64,000 nt of DNA from Deinococcus detaillensis. GTDB taxonomy: Bacteria > Deinococcota > Deinococci > Deinococcales > Deinococcaceae. The notes beneath the pieces are model-generated. The model worked only from the letters and a program-made list of their open reading frames with translations, made no database searches and was not told the origin of the DNA. Positions 62,801 to 64,000 of this stretch are shown one piece after another (positions within the stretch are counted from its first letter, which is position 1; each line of letters begins with the position of its first letter). Both the position numbers and the translations under genes were made by a program. Where the stretch lies: contig NZ_VKDB01000017.1 of assembly GCF_007280555.1 (NCBI RefSeq), positions 1-64,000 on the forward strand. Direction: 5' to 3'.

Positions 62801-64000
62801 CTACAGTTCAGACAAATCGGCGTTGAGCATCACCAAGCCGCGCACCGCGTCAGCCAGCGCCAAATGGCCGTTTGGCATGGCTACGATGTCCATCGGCTTG
62901 CCAAAGCTGCGCTGCTGGGTGACTTTGAAAGTCCTTAAGTCCACCACGCTGACCATGCCGCCCCTATCGGTCAGGTAAGCTCTGTCCTTCATCACGCTGA
63001 TTTTGTCTGGATGGCCGCTCAGCTTGAGGCTGCGCTCCACCTGACCTTGCGGGCCGAGTTCCAGCAAACGGCCCTGTACATCCAGCGCCAAAACCTGACC
63101 CTCCCAACTTTGCAGGCCCACCGGAGCGCCGCCCACAGGGTAGACGGCCAGCACTTTTTCACCGTCGGGCGAGAGGGCAAAAATCTCTCCGGTGGTGTGC
63201 TGCGTGACCAGGATCCGCTCTGGCAGCGGCAGCACAGCGTCCATATAGTCGGCTTGAGGCATCTTGGTGGGCTTGGCGAGCTTGTTGATGTAGCAGCTCG
63301 CGCCCTTAAAGATTCGCAGTTCGCCGCTGGCTGCCGACTTGACATACACGCTGCCGTCCTTGACCGCCAGCCCCGCCGCGCCGCCGGGAACCGGATAGGT
63401 GCGCTCGATTTTGCCGCTGGCCACGTTGAGCACCACCAATTGCTCGTTGGCAGCGTCCAGCAGATACGCTTTGCCGCCGCTGTAGACGCCCTCGGTGTAC
63501 CAAGCGGGGAGGAGCTGCTTGACGGCCACGCCGCTCAGCTTGCCATCGGCGCTGCGAATGACCAGCGGGGAGTTCATCGCCTCGCTGCGGGCCAAGATCA
63601 GGGTGCCACCCGCATTGATGACCACATCGGCTTGCTTGACGCTCGGCTGAGCAGCAGGCCAGATGAGGAATGCCGCCAGCACCGCCGCCGCGCTCAGGCC
63701 CGCCGCGAGGGAGAACGTCCGGCGGCGTGAAAACAGGCGCGGCGGAGTGCGACTGGGCAGTGTTCGACTTGGCGGCGTTGGCCGAGCAGCAGGCTGAGAC
63801 TGGGCAACCGGAGCTAGAGGCTGGGCACGGGCGCTCTCCAGGAGCCGCTCACGCGCCCCACTCGGCAGAGGCACGGCGGGCAAGGCTGTCAGCAAGCCGC
63901 CCAACACCTGCTGGAGTTCGGCCGCTTGGCGGGCACAATCGGGACAGCCCGTGAGGTGCTGGCGCACGGCCCTGGCGGTGTCGGCGTCGGCAATACCGAT
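62801..64000 (-). CDS. Anti-sigma factor with propeller-like outer domain (5' end beyond window)
   Basis: A gene open at the right edge; 399 codons are visible. The N-terminal part has a zinc-binding zf-HC2-type HLTGCPDCARQAAELQQVLG (His-x3-Cys-x2-Cys). A Pro/Ser-rich linker and one membrane segment (SLAAGLSAAAVLAAFLIWPAA) follow. The long outer part has repeated beta-propeller-like blades such as GKAYLLDAANEQLVVLNVASGKIERTYPVPGG and DGEKVLAVYPVGGAPVGLQSW. Anti-sigma factors hold an ECF sigma factor until a signal is sensed. The sigma gene is probably just upstream, outside the window. Confidence 0.8.
   Translation of the reverse strand: MGIADADTARAVRQHLTGCPDCARQAAELQQVLGGLLTALPAVPLPSGARERLLESARAQPLAPVAQSQPAARPTPPSRTLPSRTPPRLFSRRRTFSLAAGLSAAAVLAAFLIWPAAQPSVKQADVVINAGGTLILARSEAMNSPLVIRSADGKLSGVAVKQLLPAWYTEGVYSGGKAYLLDAANEQLVVLNVASGKIERTYPVPGGAAGLAVKDGSVYVKSAASGELRIFKGASCYINKLAKPTKMPQADYMDAVLPLPERILVTQHTTGEIFALSPDGEKVLAVYPVGGAPVGLQSWEGQVLALDVQGRLLELGPQGQVERSLKLSGHPDKISVMKDRAYLTDRGGMVSVVDLRTFKVTQQRSFGKPMDIVAMPNGHLALADAVRGLVMLNADLSEL

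Overview
This 64 kb window reads as chromosomal DNA of a Deinococcus species. The evidence is the homoisocitrate dehydrogenase of the alpha-aminoadipate lysine route, a CrtO-type carotene ketolase next to a CruF carotenoid hydratase, a three-gene Rieske/cytochrome b/cytochrome c complex of the Deinococcus type, and high-GC coding sequence throughout. I see no phage, insertion sequence, CRISPR array, tRNA or rRNA. Gene order is dense, with many 4-base ATGA stop/start overlaps.

Layout. 0-6.6 kb: AzlC-type permease, Tet-like MFS exporter, signal peptidase I, a 22-residue-repeat protein, homoisocitrate dehydrogenase, a beta-CASP ribonuclease-like protein and an FKBP prolyl isomerase. 6.7-9.8 kb: a receiver-like/DUF4388/roadblock protein and an orphan histidine kinase. 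9.9-13.6 kb: a TPP-riboswitch-controlled operon (TenA-like protein, ABC permease, ThiY-like binding protein, nucleoside hydrolase). 13.7-19.5 kb: accessory genes, namely a DUF7079-like protein, a VapBC toxin-antitoxin pair, two GyrI-like proteins (one a MerR regulator) around a membrane HExxGH protein, and a cyclodeaminase-family gene coupled to a standalone restriction-type nuclease. 19.5-26.7 kb: secreted pullulanase, two more secreted proteins (one a clan-A glycosidase) and a PadR/HAAS pair. 26.8-30.5 kb: carotenoid operon (crtO, a lycopene cyclase-CruF fusion, an acyltransferase). 30.6-36.9 kb: small membrane protein, alkaline-phosphatase-superfamily enzyme, SNase-like secreted protein, heterodimeric ABC exporter and a small secreted protein.

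36.9-41.7 kb: OmpR-type regulator, then the ATP-grasp / alpha-E / transglutaminase operon. 41.7-44.7 kb: Yip1-family protein, UvrB and a small ORF. 44.8-47.7 kb: bc-type complex. 47.8-53.3 kb: serine beta-lactamase-like protein, NarL-type regulator, CvpA-like protein, HisC, nucleoside deaminase and ribokinase. 53.4-58.1 kb: proteostasis block lon, clpX, clpP, with the SRP RNA upstream. 58.4-60.8 kb: a type IV pilin, an AT-richer O-antigen ligase/polymerase-like membrane protein and a second pilin. 60.9-64 kb: a DUF3105-like lipoprotein, sirtuin and GNAT operon, and a truncated anti-sigma factor with a propeller-like outer domain.

The best candidates for something not yet described are the pilin-ligase-pilin unit (possible pilin glycosylation), the lycopene cyclase-CruF fusion with its overlapping acyltransferase, the coupled sirtuin/acetyltransferase operon, the standalone HsdR_N-DUF4357 nuclease, and the six-repeat GRIGG protein. 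Family assignments are from motif recognition by eye; no database search was run.
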